Notes under the pieces: model-generated | The model's input: the letters and a program-made list of their open reading frames with translations, nothing else | The model's database searches: none | Told to the model about the DNA's origin: nothing | In this document: in pieces, positions 8,803 to 18,898 of the stretch | Position numbering within the stretch: position 1 is the first letter of the stretch | Layout of the letters: every line of letters starts with the position of its first letter | Program-made: the position numbers and the translations under genes | Assembly (NCBI RefSeq): GCF_000347635.1 | Contig: NC_020514.1 | Coordinates: forward strand, 124,001-188,000 | From: Paraglaciecola psychrophila 170 | GTDB taxonomy: Bacteria > Pseudomonadota > Gammaproteobacteria > Enterobacterales > Alteromonadaceae | Length of the DNA: 64,000 nt | Direction: 5' to 3'

Positions 8803-10617
8803 ATGAAGTTCAGTATTAGATATTATGTTTTACTACTTAGTTTTTGTTTTTTTTCATCTGTGGTTACGGCGCAAACATCCGATCCTTTAAGTGATCTGTT
8901 TGCTGACGAACCAGAATTTTTACAAGTAGATGAAGCGTTTCAATTCGATTTCGCCCAGCAAGGCGATCAGCTCACCCTAAGCTGGAAAATAGCTGATGGT
9001 TATTATCTGTATAAAAAGCAGTTTAAAACAGTTGTTAAGCAAGCTGAGTTGGGTATGCCCGTTTTTCCAGTGGCCGAACAAATTGAAGATGAGTTTTATG
9101 GATTATCTGACGTATTTCGTAACCAACTAGATATAACTTACCCCATAGTATCCTCAGTGCAAGATGGCATAGTTAAAATTCGTTATCAGGGTTGTGCTGA
9201 CGCTGGTTTGTGTTATCCACCTACTACTAGAGAAGTGTATCTGAATCAGGTCGGAAATGTTTCTGAAGCGGAGTCTAACCAATTATCAAAAGATTCAGCA
9301 ATTGAATCAAATACTCAAGCACCCATTTCAGAGCAATTTGAGTTAGCCAGTCTGTTGTCTAGTGAACAGAGTTTATTTATCACCCTGCTGTTATTTTTAG
9401 GCTTAGGTATTGGTTTAGCATTTACACCTTGTGTATTTCCTATGTATCCAATTTTGTCTGGTATTGTGATTGGTCAAGGTAAAACTATTAGCACGTCCCG
9501 AGCGTTTACTTTGTCATTTGTATATGTACAAGGTATGGCTATCACTTACTCGTTGTTGGGATTGATTGTTGCTTCTGCAGGTGTGCAATTTCAGGCTGGT
9601 TTACAACATCCGGCTATTTTAATTGCGCTAATTGTCATATTTGTGTTGTTAGCAGTCGTGATGTTTGGTGCCTATGAGTTGCAATTGCCTTCTTCATGGC
9701 AAGAAAAGCTCAACGCCATGAGCAATAAACAAACCAGTGGAAGTTACTTTGGGGTGTTGGCGATGGGGGCGATTTCTGGTTTAGTGGCTTCTCCGTGCAC
9801 CACTGCGCCGCTGACCGGGATTTTGTTATTTATCGCCCAAAGTGGTGATTTAGTGCTGGGGTTCAGTGCATTGTATGTATTGAGTTTAGGTATGGGTATT
9901 CCGTTGATTTTATTCGGCATTACGGGTGGTAAATTGTTACCCAAGGCAGGTAACTGGATGAACGTTGTTAAAGTCACGTTTGGTTTTATGATGCTGGCAG
10001 TTGCCATTATGTTTGTAGAACGTTTAGTTTCACATGTTGCTACCGACATCGCTTGGACATTGCTTGGCTTAACTACTTTCACATATTTCTTTGTGATGAA
10101 TCAAAACAGCCCAACAAATTTTTATAAAGGCCTTCGTGCATTTTTGATCTTCATTGGCCTGTTTTTTTCAGCCGGTTATGGTTATCAAACATTCAATGGG
10201 TTCGGCCACAGCGATACTCAAGCTCAATCAAATAATACCCCTGTCGCGCATCAAGAATTTCTGAGCGTAAGCAGTATCGAAAGCTTCAATCTAGCACTAG
10301 CCGAGGCCAATGCTAATGGGCAAACAGTAATGTTAGACCTTTACGCAGATTGGTGTGTAGCGTGTAAAGAGTTTGAAAAATATACATTCCCCGATAGTCA
10401 GGTCGTGGCAGCGTTGAGCGATTCCGTTCTAATGCAGATTGATTTAACTGATAACACTGATAACAATATTGCATTCCAAGAGAAGTTTTCAGTGTTAGGT
10501 TTACCGACTATCTTATTTTTTGATACTCAAGGACAAGAGATAAGTACGGCTAGAGTGACAGGTTTTATGCGTGCCGCACCTTTTGCTGAGCATGTGAATA
10601 ACCTTTTTGCTAAGTAA
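8803..10617 (+). CDS. dsbD: thiol:disulfide interchange protein DsbD
   Basis: The product is about 604 residues long. I chose the ATG at 8803 rather than the in-frame GTG at 8794: GAAG lies 8 bases upstream and the protein then opens with a normal signal peptide (MKFSIRYYVLLLSFCFF...TAQ). The periplasmic alpha domain carries CADAGLCYPP. The membrane beta domain carries FTPCVFPMYPILSG and SPCTTAPLTG. The C-terminal thioredoxin-like gamma domain carries DWCVACKEFE. All six redox cysteines are present. It moves electrons from cytoplasmic thioredoxin to periplasmic DsbC/DsbG and cytochrome c maturation. Its end overlaps the next frame by 11 bases. Confidence 0.96.
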   Translation: MKFSIRYYVLLLSFCFFSSVVTAQTSDPLSDLFADEPEFLQVDEAFQFDFAQQGDQLTLSWKIADGYYLYKKQFKTVVKQAELGMPVFPVAEQIEDEFYGLSDVFRNQLDITYPIVSSVQDGIVKIRYQGCADAGLCYPPTTREVYLNQVGNVSEAESNQLSKDSAIESNTQAPISEQFELASLLSSEQSLFITLLLFLGLGIGLAFTPCVFPMYPILSGIVIGQGKTISTSRAFTLSFVYVQGMAITYSLLGLIVASAGVQFQAGLQHPAILIALIVIFVLLAVVMFGAYELQLPSSWQEKLNAMSNKQTSGSYFGVLAMGAISGLVASPCTTAPLTGILLFIAQSGDLVLGFSALYVLSLGMGIPLILFGITGGKLLPKAGNWMNVVKVTFGFMMLAVAIMFVERLVSHVATDIAWTLLGLTTFTYFFVMNQNSPTNFYKGLRAFLIFIGLFFSAGYGYQTFNGFGHSDTQAQSNNTPVAHQEFLSVSSIESFNLALAEANANGQTVMLDLYADWCVACKEFEKYTFPDSQVVAALSDSVLMQIDLTDNTDNNIAFQEKFSVLGLPTILFFDTQGQEISTARVTGFMRAAPFAEHVNNLFAK

Positions 10618-11461
10618 CTGTGTCTTGTACTATCACTCGGTTTTTATAACTAAATTTTTTACTACTTTTTCCTTAACTTTTTTTACAGCCATATTCAGTA
10701 TGTTGGTTACCTGTAGTTCTTTTGCGAACTCAGGTAATTACTGCATGGATGATTGGGCATGTGTAGAGAAAATAGAGAACAACAAGCAGGTCGGTTATTG
10801 GCTTTACAATAAAAAACCTTTTGTGGTGACTGTCACCTTAGAAGTGGACACCAATAACTTAAAAACGTCTGCCACAAACCAGCGCCAACATATTGTTAAC
10901 CAAGTGCTTCAAGGGTATCAGCGAGTTAAAGTGCTTGAGTTGCAGCCCATCAACATTAGACGAAAAATTTGGTATGACGAATCTTTTTATTGGGCACCAG
11001 GCAATATGCTGGCGAAACATCAAGGGGATACTGTTTATCAAAACCCATATGCTCAAGGTGATTATTTCCCTATAGTACAAGGCTTTGGCGGTGGATATAG
11101 CCACAGTGGGCCATCAAGGTATGCGGTTGATTTTGCTATGCCTATTGGTACTGCTATACATGCAGCTAGGGCAGGGGTTGTGATTGACTTAATTGAGCAT
11201 CATACACGGGGAGGTGCTAGTCGAAAATACGCTAAATATGCTAATTACGTAGTGATTTTGCATGATGATGACACCACAGGTGAGTATTACCATCTGAGAA
11301 AAAATGGCGTTACGGTTGCACAAGGTGTGCGCGTTATTGCAGGTCAAAAAATAGGTTACTCGGGTAATACGGGGTTCTCTTCTTTGCCGCACTTACACTT
11401 TGCGGTATATCAAGCAATGCCTTTTGGAAAGTATCAATCACTGCCTTTTGTGTTTGAATAA
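10607..11461 (+). CDS. M23-family metallopeptidase, exported
   Basis: The C-terminal half is a peptidase M23 (LytM) domain: YSHSGPSRYAVDFAMPIGT holds the first metal-binding His and Asp, followed by HAARAGVVIDL and, later, SSLPHLHFAVY (HxH). An N-terminal hydrophobic stretch (FFTTFSLTFFTAIFSMLV) fits a signal peptide. A small domain follows with two cysteines (YCMDDWACVE). No ATG precedes the signal peptide: TTG at 10607 or TTG at 10625 are the candidates, and ATG 10700 is too late. It likely cuts peptidoglycan cross-links or is a degenerate envelope regulator. Confidence 0.85.
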   Translation: MLSNCVLYYHSVFITKFFTTFSLTFFTAIFSMLVTCSSFANSGNYCMDDWACVEKIENNKQVGYWLYNKKPFVVTVTLEVDTNNLKTSATNQRQHIVNQVLQGYQRVKVLELQPINIRRKIWYDESFYWAPGNMLAKHQGDTVYQNPYAQGDYFPIVQGFGGGYSHSGPSRYAVDFAMPIGTAIHAARAGVVIDLIEHHTRGGASRKYAKYANYVVILHDDDTTGEYYHLRKNGVTVAQGVRVIAGQKIGYSGNTGFSSLPHLHFAVYQAMPFGKYQSLPFVFE

Positions 11462-12151
11462 AGACTGGGTCTTATCTCTATTCCTAGTTTAAGTTATCTA
11501 CCGTGTCTTTTCTAATAGTGCGAGAATATCGATTGCCGGAACCGGTTTAGAAAAGTAATAACCTTGTAGATGCTGACATTTATTCTTTTTGAAAAACTCT
11601 ACCTGCTCAAGGGTTTCAATACCCTCTGCCACTCAACTCATTTTTAATTGTTTAGCCATGCTTAGCGTTGTGAGGATAATGGCCTCATTATTTTGGTTTT
11701 TTCCGATGTCATCAACAAAACTTTTATCTACCTTGATGATGTTTATTGGGAATTCTTTAAGATACTTCAGAGATGAAAACCCAGTACCAAAATCATCTAA
11801 CGCAATTAAAAAGCCTTTCTGCTGTATTTGGGTCATGTACGTCAGTGCTTTATCGTAATCGCGCATCAAGGCACTTTCGGTAATTTCAAAACGTATGGCT
11901 GTAACTGGTATATTATTTTGCTCCAAAAGCAGAATAATCTTATCAATTGAAGATTGGTTGTCGAAATGTTTAGCCGACAGGTTTACTGATATATACCCAG
12001 CAAAAAACATTCTGGCGCATTTCATTCAGTACTGGCATCGCTCGTTCAAACGCATCTAATGTCATATGCTCTATTAAACCAAGCTCCTCTGAAACAGGAA
12101 TAAATATATCTGGAGTTATCATGCCGCTTCGAGTCGGCCAGCGCATCAGGA

Positions 12152-12489
12152 TGAAGTGGTCTAATTGATTCGGACACTCTAGTTAAGAGATAATACTCAA
12201 AACTGGAGTGGACTATGAATGCACGTAAGAAATATTCAAAAGAATTTAAATTGGATGCCATCGCATAGGTGGTAGAGCAAAAATACAAAGCAAGAACGGG
12301 TGCATTGGCGTAATTACTCTACACGATTTAGCGCCCAACAAGACATCTTGAATTACATGACCATGTGGTACAACAGCCATAGACTTCATTCGTACTTGGA
12401 TTACCAAAGTCCTAATAACTTTGAACAACAAAACAATGAATTACAAAAAGTAGCTTAACTGAGGTAGTCGTATTAGGTTGACCAGGTCA
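12152..12489 (+). mobile_element. 338-bp internally deleted IS3-family element
   Basis: Both ends match over about 35 bp as imperfect inverted repeats (left TGAAGTGGTCTAATTGATTC, right end in reverse complement TGACCTGGTCAACCTAATAC). Inside, the orfA start (12215) reads MNARKKYSKEFKLDAIA and then TAG, and the last 51 codons of an IS3-type integrase follow. About three quarters of the element is gone, but both ends remain, so it resembles a MITE. No clear 3-4 bp target duplication is seen, which fits an adjacent deletion. Confidence 0.85.
12303..12458 (+). pseudogene. C-terminal fragment of IS3-family transposase OrfB
   Basis: The frame encodes HWRNYSTRFSAQQDILNYM, then WYNSHRLHSYLDYQSPNNFE. 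This is the hallmark C-terminus of IS3-group DDE integrases: YN..R.HS.L.Y.SP..FE, holding the last region after the catalytic Glu. The catalytic residues themselves are deleted, so it cannot transpose on its own. Confidence 0.85.
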
Positions 12490-13156
12490 GAATGCCTTGT
12501 GACAATAAATGGGTTCTAACATTACTACCATTATTAAGCATTTTATCTGGTAACAAATATTCAACAGAAAGCTTATTAGTAACATATGAATAGGAATAAA
12601 CACCCTCATCCATTGAGAATAATATGTTTCCCAGTTCGTCCTCGCTAACGTAACTGGCTTTTTGTGTTAATTGGTTATCCCGCTTTAACTTTAAATTGAT
12701 AATATTTTTGGTTGTATTTTTCGTGAGGTTATATTGGTGAACGCCTTTGACAGAGTCACTGACCCAAAGGTTTCTTTTTGAGTCCTGAAACAAATAATTT
12801 ATAGGGGCAGCATTGAATTCGTTGTTTGGACCAAGGACTTGCTGGTTTTGATAGCCATCAAATCAGCGGTACCCAGTCACAAAAAACCTTCATCATCTAA
12901 TAACAGAGAATTGATAGTATTCTGAGATAAACCATTATCTGTGGATAAACGAGAAAATGTTGGGTCCTGGATCAACGGCTCACCTTGACTCGCAGTTGAG
13001 ACAAGCAACAATAAAAAATTGATTAAAAAATAATATCTCGTTGGCCTAAAGTAGGCTCTATTCATCATTTCTGCAGGTACATATTTATCCACGTTCAAAT
13101 AATAAAAAGTAAATGACATCAATTTATACACTAATAAACCTCACGTCTCACAATGC

Positions 13157-13188
13157 ATGATTTAATAAAATGGCTCTTATTAAATCAT
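13157..13188 (-). terminator. AT-rich 12-bp perfect hairpin after upp
   Basis: ATGATTTAATAA and TTATTAAATCAT flank an 8-base loop, 24 bases past the upp stop. No strong U tract follows, so it may be a weak or factor-assisted terminator, or an mRNA 3' stabiliser. Confidence 0.5.
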
Positions 13189-13212
13189 AAGTGACACTCA
13201 ATACTTTTAGGC

Positions 13213-13842
13213 TTATCGGGTACCAAAAATTTTATCACCAGCATCCCCAAGCCCTGGCAATATGTAACCCTGTTCATTCAGTCTTTCATCGATTGCTGCG
13301 GTATAAATGTCGACATCAGGATGTGCAGCTTGAACTGCCTCTAAACCCTCTGGAGCCGCGACTAAAAATAGCCCCATAATATGTTTACAGCCTTTTTGCT
13401 TGAGTAAATCTACGGTGGCAATAAGAGTGCCACCAGTAGCTAACATCGGATCTACAATTAATGCGGTGCGTTCTGCGGCGTCTTTTACGACTTTATCGAA
13501 ATAGGCAACAGGTTGTAGCGTTTCTTCATCACGATACAAACCTACCACACTAATTTTAGCATTAGGGATTAGCCTTAAAACACCATCCAACATACCTAAA
13601 CCGGCACGTAAAATAGGAACGACTGTTATTTTTTTGCCCTTTATTTTTTGTATGTTTATTTTTTTCCCATTCCAATCTGTGGTTTCAACCACCTCAGTCT
13701 GTAGCTCTCTAGTGGCTTCATAAGTTAAAAGGTTACCCACCTCGCTCGCTAACTCCCGAAAATCTTTACTGCTAATCCCTTCTTCACGCATTAAACCTAT
13801 TTTGTGTTGAATTAAAGGGTGATGAATTTCGTGTACGGGCAT
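13213..13842 (-). CDS. upp: uracil phosphoribosyltransferase
   Basis: The 209-residue product has the usual length for UPRTase (208-209). It begins [17 protein letters not shown], carries [10 protein letters not shown] and the PRPP-binding motif [12 protein letters not shown], and ends [13 protein letters not shown] with the uracil-binding Gly-rich hood. It salvages uracil to UMP with PRPP. It lies 2 bases after acpH, so the two probably share a transcript. A hairpin follows (13157-13188). No uraA permease is adjacent. Confidence 0.97.
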   Translation of the reverse strand: MPVHEIHHPLIQHKIGLMREEGISSKDFRELASEVGNLLTYEATRELQTEVVETTDWNGKKINIQKIKGKKITVVPILRAGLGMLDGVLRLIPNAKISVVGLYRDEETLQPVAYFDKVVKDAAERTALIVDPMLATGGTLIATVDLLKQKGCKHIMGLFLVAAPEGLEAVQAAHPDVDIYTAAIDERLNEQGYILPGLGDAGDKIFGTR

Positions 13843-13844
13843 AC

Positions 13845-14468
13845 TTATTTCTCGCGGTTATTGTTGAGACTGTAGTCTTGGACAAATCTCTGTCCGTGGT
13901 CAAGACACTCAGGATAGAACTGTTGAAAGCTAGACTCAAGCTTATCCCCATTTAGAAGTAAAAAAGACTGGGCTTGGTCGGCAAACATAACTTTATTTCT
14001 CAATCGATGTTCAATACTAGTGAATGCTCTAAAACAGCTTTCGACATTGACATATTGATTTAACCATTGTTGGGTTTTCAAGCGCTCGGCCTGTTTATTA
14101 AAATGCGCATTATCAGGTAATGAAAATTGTTCAAGTTGTTGATAAAAATTAGCAAAGACAATATTGAAGTGGGTGTCAGAGTAACGTTTCCAAGATTGCA
14201 TCAGTAGGTAATCAAAATAGATATCGATAATTACCCCAGCCATCCTTCGAATATTACTGGGAAAACATTGTCTTAATTCAATTATTAGAGGGTGTGAATC
14301 AGTGAACACGTCAATACTACGATGCAAACGGATACCTTGTTCAATCTCAAAAGGTAAGTGCTGCAGGTGACTGCCTTTAACAAAGTCTCCAAGAAAATTG
14401 CCCAGCAAGTTGGTTTGAGTATGTGAGCCTATGTGGATATGGGCGATATAATTCAAATTAAAAAACAC
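13845..14468 (-). CDS. acpH: acyl carrier protein phosphodiesterase (DUF479)
   Basis: The 207-residue product starts at a GTG and reads [27 protein letters not shown]. Then come [14 protein letters not shown] and [16 protein letters not shown], matching AcpH/YajB in the HD-like metal-binding His/Asp pattern. It removes the 4'-phosphopantetheine arm from holo-ACP in the cytoplasm. It is directly upstream of upp (2-base gap). The length (about 195-205 in the family) is normal. Confidence 0.9.
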   Translation of the reverse strand: MFFNLNYIAHIHIGSHTQTNLLGNFLGDFVKGSHLQHLPFEIEQGIRLHRSIDVFTDSHPLIIELRQCFPSNIRRMAGVIIDIYFDYLLMQSWKRYSDTHFNIVFANFYQQLEQFSLPDNAHFNKQAERLKTQQWLNQYVNVESCFRAFTSIEHRLRNKVMFADQAQSFLLLNGDKLESSFQQFYPECLDHGQRFVQDYSLNNNREK

Positions 14469-14695
14469 TCCAATGTAGGTAGGTAATAAGTCCCAATAAA
14501 AGCATAAAATACGTTAACTTGGCGGCAATCTTCGCTGATAAGACCAGTATTTTGCTGTTAATTTCTATTTGCTCTCTATAATGGATGAATAATTTAAGTT
14601 AATGTGCATTTAATGTACGAAGATCGATTTTGAAATAATGTTTTTCATATGCAGAAACACTCAACAGAATCATTACTAATTAAAATGGCGACCTA

Positions 14696-15130
14696 GTGAA
14701 AGTATTAGTTATCAATGGCCCAAATTTAAACATGTTAGGCAAGCGCGAGCCTGCAACATATGGCTCACAAAATCTACAACAAATTGTCAGTAGGTTAAGT
14801 ACTTATGCTGACTCAATAGGTTTGAGTTTAACTCACGTGCAGTCAAATGCTGAACACGAGTTAATTGATACTATTCATAAAGCTTTTGAAAAAATAGACT
14901 TTATTGTCATTAACCCAGGTGCATTTACGCATACCAGTATTGCATTGAGAGACGCACTTTTGAGTGTGTCTATCCCTTTTATCGAAGTGCATTTATCGAA
15001 TGTTCACGCTAGAGAGGTGTTCAGACAGCATTCTTACTTATCCAACATTGCCCAAGGGGTGATTTGTGGGTTAGGTGCACAAGGTTATGAATTCGCCTTA
15101 GCGGCGGCAAAACAATATTTAACTAAATAA
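14696..15130 (+). CDS. aroQ: type II 3-dehydroquinate dehydratase
   Basis: The 144-residue product has the type II fold signature [20 protein letters not shown] with the catalytic Tyr and the Arg loop. It also carries [27 protein letters not shown] and [17 protein letters not shown]. It converts 3-dehydroquinate to 3-dehydroshikimate in the shikimate pathway. The start is GTG. It heads the aroQ-accB-accC cluster, a common order in gammaproteobacteria. Confidence 0.97.
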   Translation: MKVLVINGPNLNMLGKREPATYGSQNLQQIVSRLSTYADSIGLSLTHVQSNAEHELIDTIHKAFEKIDFIVINPGAFTHTSIALRDALLSVSIPFIEVHLSNVHAREVFRQHSYLSNIAQGVICGLGAQGYEFALAAAKQYLTK

Positions 15131-15176
15131 ACATCAGCAAAATTTTCTTGTTGATTAACTAATTAGAGAGAAAAAA

Positions 15177-15650
15177 ATGGACATACGTAAAATTAAAAAG
15201 TTGATAGAGCTAGTGGAAGAGTCTGGCATATCTGAACTAGAAATTACTGAAGGTGAAGAGTCGGTGCGCATCCACCGTGGTGCCACGGAAGCTCAAATTG
15301 CACCACAACCACAATTTGTACAACAACCACAATTTGTACAACAGCCACAATTTGTACAACAGCCACAATTAGCACCTGCTGCGGCTCCCGCTCCTGAAAC
15401 TGCGCCAGCGATAAGTGGTCACATTATGTGTTCGCCTATGGTGGGTACTTTTTATCGTTCGTCATCTCCAGGGGTTAAATCGTTTGCAGAAGTCGGTCAA
15501 AAAGTCAATGTTGGCGACACTCTATGTATTATTGAAGCGATGAAAATGATGAATCAGATCGAGTCGGATAAATCTGGTGTAGTCAAACAAATTTTAGTTG
15601 AAAACCAAGATCCTGTAGAATTCGACCAACCAATGTTTGTGATTGAATAA
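15177..15650 (+). CDS. accB: biotin carboxyl carrier protein of acetyl-CoA carboxylase
   Basis: The 157-residue product begins [20 protein letters not shown], as in E. coli AccB. Its biotinyl domain contains the thumb-type [11 protein letters not shown] and EAMKMMN with the biotin-accepting Lys at about residue 123. The linker holds three full copies of a six-residue repeat (PQFVQQ). BCCP carries CO2 on biotin between AccC and AccAD. AGAGAG lies just upstream of the ATG. It is co-transcribed with accC, 13 bases away. Confidence 0.97.
   Translation: MDIRKIKKLIELVEESGISELEITEGEESVRIHRGATEAQIAPQPQFVQQPQFVQQPQFVQQPQLAPAAAPAPETAPAISGHIMCSPMVGTFYRSSSPGVKSFAEVGQKVNVGDTLCIIEAMKMMNQIESDKSGVVKQILVENQDPVEFDQPMFVIE
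15309..15371 (+). repeat. 18-bp tandem repeat in accB linker
   Basis: Three near-identical 18-base units begin at 15309, 15327 and 15345 (consensus CCACAATTTGTACAACAG). A truncated fourth follows at 15363. They encode PQFVQQ repeats in the flexible linker, where the number of units could vary by slippage without breaking the frame. Confidence 0.9.
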
Positions 15651-15663
15651 AAGGTCTATGACA

Positions 15664-17034
15664 ATGTTAAAAAAAGTCCTTATTGCAAATCGCGGTGAGA
15701 TCGCCCTGCGAATTTTGCGTGCCTGTAAAGAGTTAGGCATTAAGACTGTGGCAGTGCATTCGACTGCCGACGAGTCACTCAAACATGTATTGTTAGCTGA
15801 CGAAACAATCTGTATTGGTAAAGCATCTGCCACAGAGAGTTATCTGAATATCCCTCGTATTATCGCCGCAGCTGAAATAACCGATGCAGATGCTATTCAT
15901 CCGGGTTACGGATTTTTAGCCGAGAACGCTGACTTTGCCGAAGCCGTTGAAAAAAGTGGTTTCACCTTTATTGGCCCGACTGCCGAAACCATTAACTTAA
16001 TGGGTGATAAAGTTTCAGCTATTAGATCGATGAAAAGTGCTGGCGTACCTTGTGTTCCTGGTTCTGATGGACCTTTGGACGAAAACGAAGCCCGTAACAA
16101 AGAGCTTGCCAAAGTTATCGGCTACCCCATTATTATTAAAGCAGCAGGCGGCGGTGGTGGTCGTGGTATGCGTGTGGTACGCAGTGAAGAAGAACTGATT
16201 ACATCCATTGCCATGACCAAAAGTGAAGCTGGCGCAGCATTTAATAATGATGTTGTGTACATGGAAAAATTCCTCGAAAATCCACGTCATGTCGAAATTC
16301 AAATATTGGCTGATGGTCAAGGTAATGCGGTTCACCTAGGTGAACGTGATTGTTCTATGCAACGTCGTCATCAAAAAGTGGTGGAAGAGGCTCCTGCACC
16401 GGGTATTACCCCAGAAATGCGCGCGGCAATTGGTGCAAGATGTTGCCAAGCCTGTATTGATATTAACTATCGTGGCGCAGGTACTTTTGAGTTCTTGTTT
16501 GAAAATAATGAGTTTTACTTTATCGAAATGAATACTCGTATTCAGGTTGAACACCCAGTGTCGGAAATGATCACCGGTGTTGATTTAATTAAAGAGCAAC
16601 TGAGAGTAGCTGCAGGTCAAAAGTTGTCAATGACTCAAGACCAGATACAAGTGAAAGGTCATGCGATTGAATGTCGTATCAATGCAGAAGACTCAAAAAC
16701 TTTTATTCCAAGCCCAGGTAAAATCACCAAGTTTCATTCACCGGGCGGTTTGGGTGTGAGATGGGATTCACATATCTACACCGATTATGTAGTGCCCCCA
16801 TATTATGACTCAATGATTGGTAAATTGATTACTTACGGTGAGACCAGAGAAGTGGCTATCGCCCGAATGCGTCATGCATTAGACGAACTGGTCATCGGTG
16901 GGATTAAAACCAATGTTGATTTACAGAAAAGCATTATGGCTGATGAGGCCTTTGCAGCGGGTGGAGCCAATATTCACTACCTAGAAAAAAACTCGGTATG
17001 GGCGGCCATTAGTTGGATCGCTAATAACCTATAA
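15664..17034 (+). CDS. accC: biotin carboxylase subunit of acetyl-CoA carboxylase
   Basis: The product is about 456 residues (E. coli 449). The start chosen is the ATG at 15664, giving [20 protein letters not shown], with AAAAGG 9 bases upstream. In-frame TTG 15643 and ATG 15658 are less likely. It has ATP-grasp motifs [44 protein letters not shown] and [16 protein letters not shown]. It carboxylates biotin on AccB with bicarbonate and ATP. An intrinsic terminator follows at once. Confidence 0.97.
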   Translation: MLKKVLIANRGEIALRILRACKELGIKTVAVHSTADESLKHVLLADETICIGKASATESYLNIPRIIAAAEITDADAIHPGYGFLAENADFAEAVEKSGFTFIGPTAETINLMGDKVSAIRSMKSAGVPCVPGSDGPLDENEARNKELAKVIGYPIIIKAAGGGGGRGMRVVRSEEELITSIAMTKSEAGAAFNNDVVYMEKFLENPRHVEIQILADGQGNAVHLGERDCSMQRRHQKVVEEAPAPGITPEMRAAIGARCCQACIDINYRGAGTFEFLFENNEFYFIEMNTRIQVEHPVSEMITGVDLIKEQLRVAAGQKLSMTQDQIQVKGHAIECRINAEDSKTFIPSPGKITKFHSPGGLGVRWDSHIYTDYVVPPYYDSMIGKLITYGETREVAIARMRHALDELVIGGIKTNVDLQKSIMADEAFAAGGANIHYLEKNSVWAAISWIANNL

Positions 17035-17041
17035 ATCGATT

Positions 17042-17070
17042 AAAAAAGAGCGGTGTATCGCTCTTTTTTT
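17042..17070 (+). terminator. Rho-independent terminator after accC
   Basis: AAAAAAGAGCG and CGCTCTTTTTT form an 11-bp perfect stem around a 6-base loop and run into eight Ts, 8 bases past the accC stop. Confidence 0.93.
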
Positions 17071-17110
17071 TGCTCTATAATGCGGAAAATTTCAAGTGTG
17101 ACGTACGTTT

Positions 17111-17989
17111 ATGCCCTGGATCCAATTAAAAATAAACAGCCAAGCTGAATACGCTGAACAAATAGGCGAAATGTTATCGGCTAATGGCGCACAAGCTGTG
17201 ACCTTTGTAGACGCTAAAGACACACCAATGTATGAACCTAAACCCGGGGAAGTTATGCTCTGGCCAGACACCCAAATAGTGGGTTTGTATGACGCACAAT
17301 ACGATATGTCGCAAGTCATTAGCCAACTAAGCAAGTCCAAGCTGTTAGGTAAAAACTTCAACCATAAATTAGACCAATTAGAAGATAAAGACTGGGAAAG
17401 AGAATGGATGGTGAATTTTCATCCTATGCAATTTGGCAAACGTTTATGGATTTGCCCCAGCTGGCGTGATGTACCTGATCCAAACGCAGTGAATGTGATG
17501 CTCGACCCAGGATTAGCCTTTGGTACTGGTACACATGCCACTACTAGTTTGTGTCTGCGATGGTTAGATAGCCTAGAGTTGTCTGAGGCAACCGTGGTTG
17601 ATTTTGGTTGTGGTTCAGGAATCTTGGGTATAGCTGCACTAAAATTAGGTGCTAAGCGCGTTGTAGGCATTGATATTGATCCTCAGGCCCTATTAGCCAG
17701 CCAAGACAATGCCAATCGTAATGATATTGGCGAAAAAATTGAATTATATCTGCCTGAACATCAACCAGAGCTAAAAGCAGATGTGGTGTTAGCCAATATC
17801 CTTGCCGCACCATTACGTGAATTAAGAACCGTAATTACCGGTTATTGTAAGCCAGGTGGTAAATTAGTGCTTTCCGGAATTTTAGATAACCAAGCTCAAG
17901 AAATTAATGACTTATACAGCCAAGATTTTGTTATGGAGCCGATTGAAATAGATGGTGAGTGGGCAAGGGTATCTGGAGTTAAAAAATAA
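17111..17989 (+). CDS. prmA: ribosomal protein L11 methyltransferase
   Basis: The 292-residue product (E. coli 293) begins [16 protein letters not shown]. It contains [18 protein letters not shown], the SAM-binding motif [20 protein letters not shown] and [13 protein letters not shown] (NxxA/PPY-like site). It trimethylates L11 on several amino groups. It usually precedes dusB-fis; here a tRNA region follows instead. Confidence 0.97.
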   Translation: MPWIQLKINSQAEYAEQIGEMLSANGAQAVTFVDAKDTPMYEPKPGEVMLWPDTQIVGLYDAQYDMSQVISQLSKSKLLGKNFNHKLDQLEDKDWEREWMVNFHPMQFGKRLWICPSWRDVPDPNAVNVMLDPGLAFGTGTHATTSLCLRWLDSLELSEATVVDFGCGSGILGIAALKLGAKRVVGIDIDPQALLASQDNANRNDIGEKIELYLPEHQPELKADVVLANILAAPLRELRTVITGYCKPGGKLVLSGILDNQAQEINDLYSQDFVMEPIEIDGEWARVSGVKK

Positions 17990-18024
17990 TAATAGCATCG
18001 AAAAGTTAACAGGGTTGGATTACA

Positions 18025-18258
18025 TTATTTATGTGTAATTTTTTCAATAAGAGTTTGAATGGGTGGGCTAACTGGATGGAATTGTTCATTCATTATCAGT
18101 TGAATTTGGCAATACTCATCATCTAGTGTATTTTTTTGAGCGAATAAAAATGAGCTGTTGAATAATGTGAATAACAGCCAAAATAATTTTGTTATTATTA
18201 CCTTGCTTATAAATTGAAAATAAAAAAAGATGACTTTATCGCTGTTCCAAGATATCAA
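18025..18258 (-). CDS. possible small exported protein, unknown
   Basis: A 77-codon frame with a TTG start contains a hydrophobic stretch KLFWLLFTLFNSSFLFAQ, like a signal peptide ending at AQ. A short mature part (YCQIQLIMNEQF ...) follows. No ATG or GTG start and no family recognised. It could be real, a remnant, or chance. Confidence 0.3.
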   Translation of the reverse strand: MISWNSDKVIFFYFQFISKVIITKLFWLLFTLFNSSFLFAQKNTLDDEYCQIQLIMNEQFHPVSPPIQTLIEKITHK

Positions 18259-18338
18259 TACAAGTATGTCGAACCAACGCTATAAGGCATTCCTCTCAGA
18301 TTTATAGGTGAATTTTTTTTAAAAGAAATGGGCAAAAA

Positions 18339-18738
18339 TGTTGCCGACTACCGGAGGTGAAGCTGGCCTTTGTAGCTGCACCGCAGCGCCCAGCTGAACA
18401 GCTCGACACGGAAGTCGAGATTGGTTGCATATCATCAAGGATGTGTATTTGACTACTGATAACTATTTTTTAAGAGCGTAAAATTGAGCATTCATGGCTG
18501 TGTTGCGCAAATGTCACCTCAAAAAAAAGAACTCGCTGCGCTCTGCGTTTTGTTTCGATGAATTTTTACGACAAAATGGTGCCGACTACCGGATTCGAAC
18601 TGCTATGAAGCTTAGCTACTGATTGCAAGTCCGTTTGAAAATATTTGAAGAAAAGAATGGTGCCGACTACCGGAGTCGAACTGCTATGAAGCTTAGCTAC
18701 TGATTACAAGTCCGTTTGAAGATATTTGAAGGAAAGAA
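18339..18738 (-). repeat. tandem copies of the tRNA-Thr 3' half plus one degenerate copy
   Basis: Two 81-bp units begin at 18577 and 18658, directly abutting the intact tRNA, whose 3' CCA end is at 18739. Each repeats the acceptor 3' strand, T arm and part of the anticodon arm, on the same strand. In place of the variable loop and D arm each has a shared unrelated block (GCTATGAAGCTTAGC). A shorter match (TTGCCGACTACCGGA) lies at 18341, preceded by an AAAAATG stretch like the one before the other copies. The units cannot fold as full tRNAs. The remainder of 18259-18576 shows no gene I can support. Confidence 0.85.
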
Positions 18739-18814
<76 letters not shown>

Positions 18815-18898
18815 ACACAGGATAAATCTTTCTGGGTGACACTACTTTTGGGTTGTTGATAAACTACTTTGTAGCAGCTAATCCCTAAAGCGAGCGCC

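Larger units (their letters stand above)
11498..13131 (-). pseudogene. wrecked sensor protein: beta-propeller N-terminus and EAL C-terminus, interrupted by an IS remnant
   Basis: Read 3' to 5' on the plus axis: a signal/anchor and first propeller repeat (DPTFSRLSTDNGLSQNTI) run to LLDDEGFL and then TGA where Trp is expected. After a frameshift, FDGYQNQQVLGPNNEF and NYLFQDSKRNLWVSDS continue. The IS remnant (12152-12489) follows. Immediately after it comes an EAL domain (PDIFIPVSEELGLIEHM), then a slip in a T6 run, NLSAKHFDN, ITESALMRD, ALDDFGTGFSSLKYL, and a TGA before VAEGIETLEQVEFF. The rest of the propeller, Y_Y_Y, membrane and GGDEF parts are missing. It was probably a c-di-GMP phosphodiesterase with a ligand-sensing propeller; now dead. 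Confidence 0.88.

Noticed and set aside
10893..11392. Short frames on both strands within the M23 peptidase
   Set aside because: They overlap the catalytic domain in other frames and show no family resemblance.
11500..12000. Whether the in-frame stops in several genes mean TAG or TGA is reassigned in this organism
   Set aside because: The broken genes use all three stop codons and core genes with conserved ends (for example rhlB and hemB) stop normally, so no recoding is needed.
12046..12431. Two minus-strand frames of 61-80 codons across the IS remnant
   Set aside because: They run antisense over IS DNA and out-of-frame EAL sequence. The EAL reading of the left part is in another frame and clearly better.
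13157..13188. CRISPR-like repeats suggested by palindromes in the window
   Set aside because: The palindromes are single hairpins, with no regular repeat-spacer arrangement anywhere and no cas genes.
18339..18738. The tRNA-tail copies as real extra tRNA genes
   Set aside because: They lack the 5' half, D arm and the opposing acceptor strand, so cannot form a cloverleaf.
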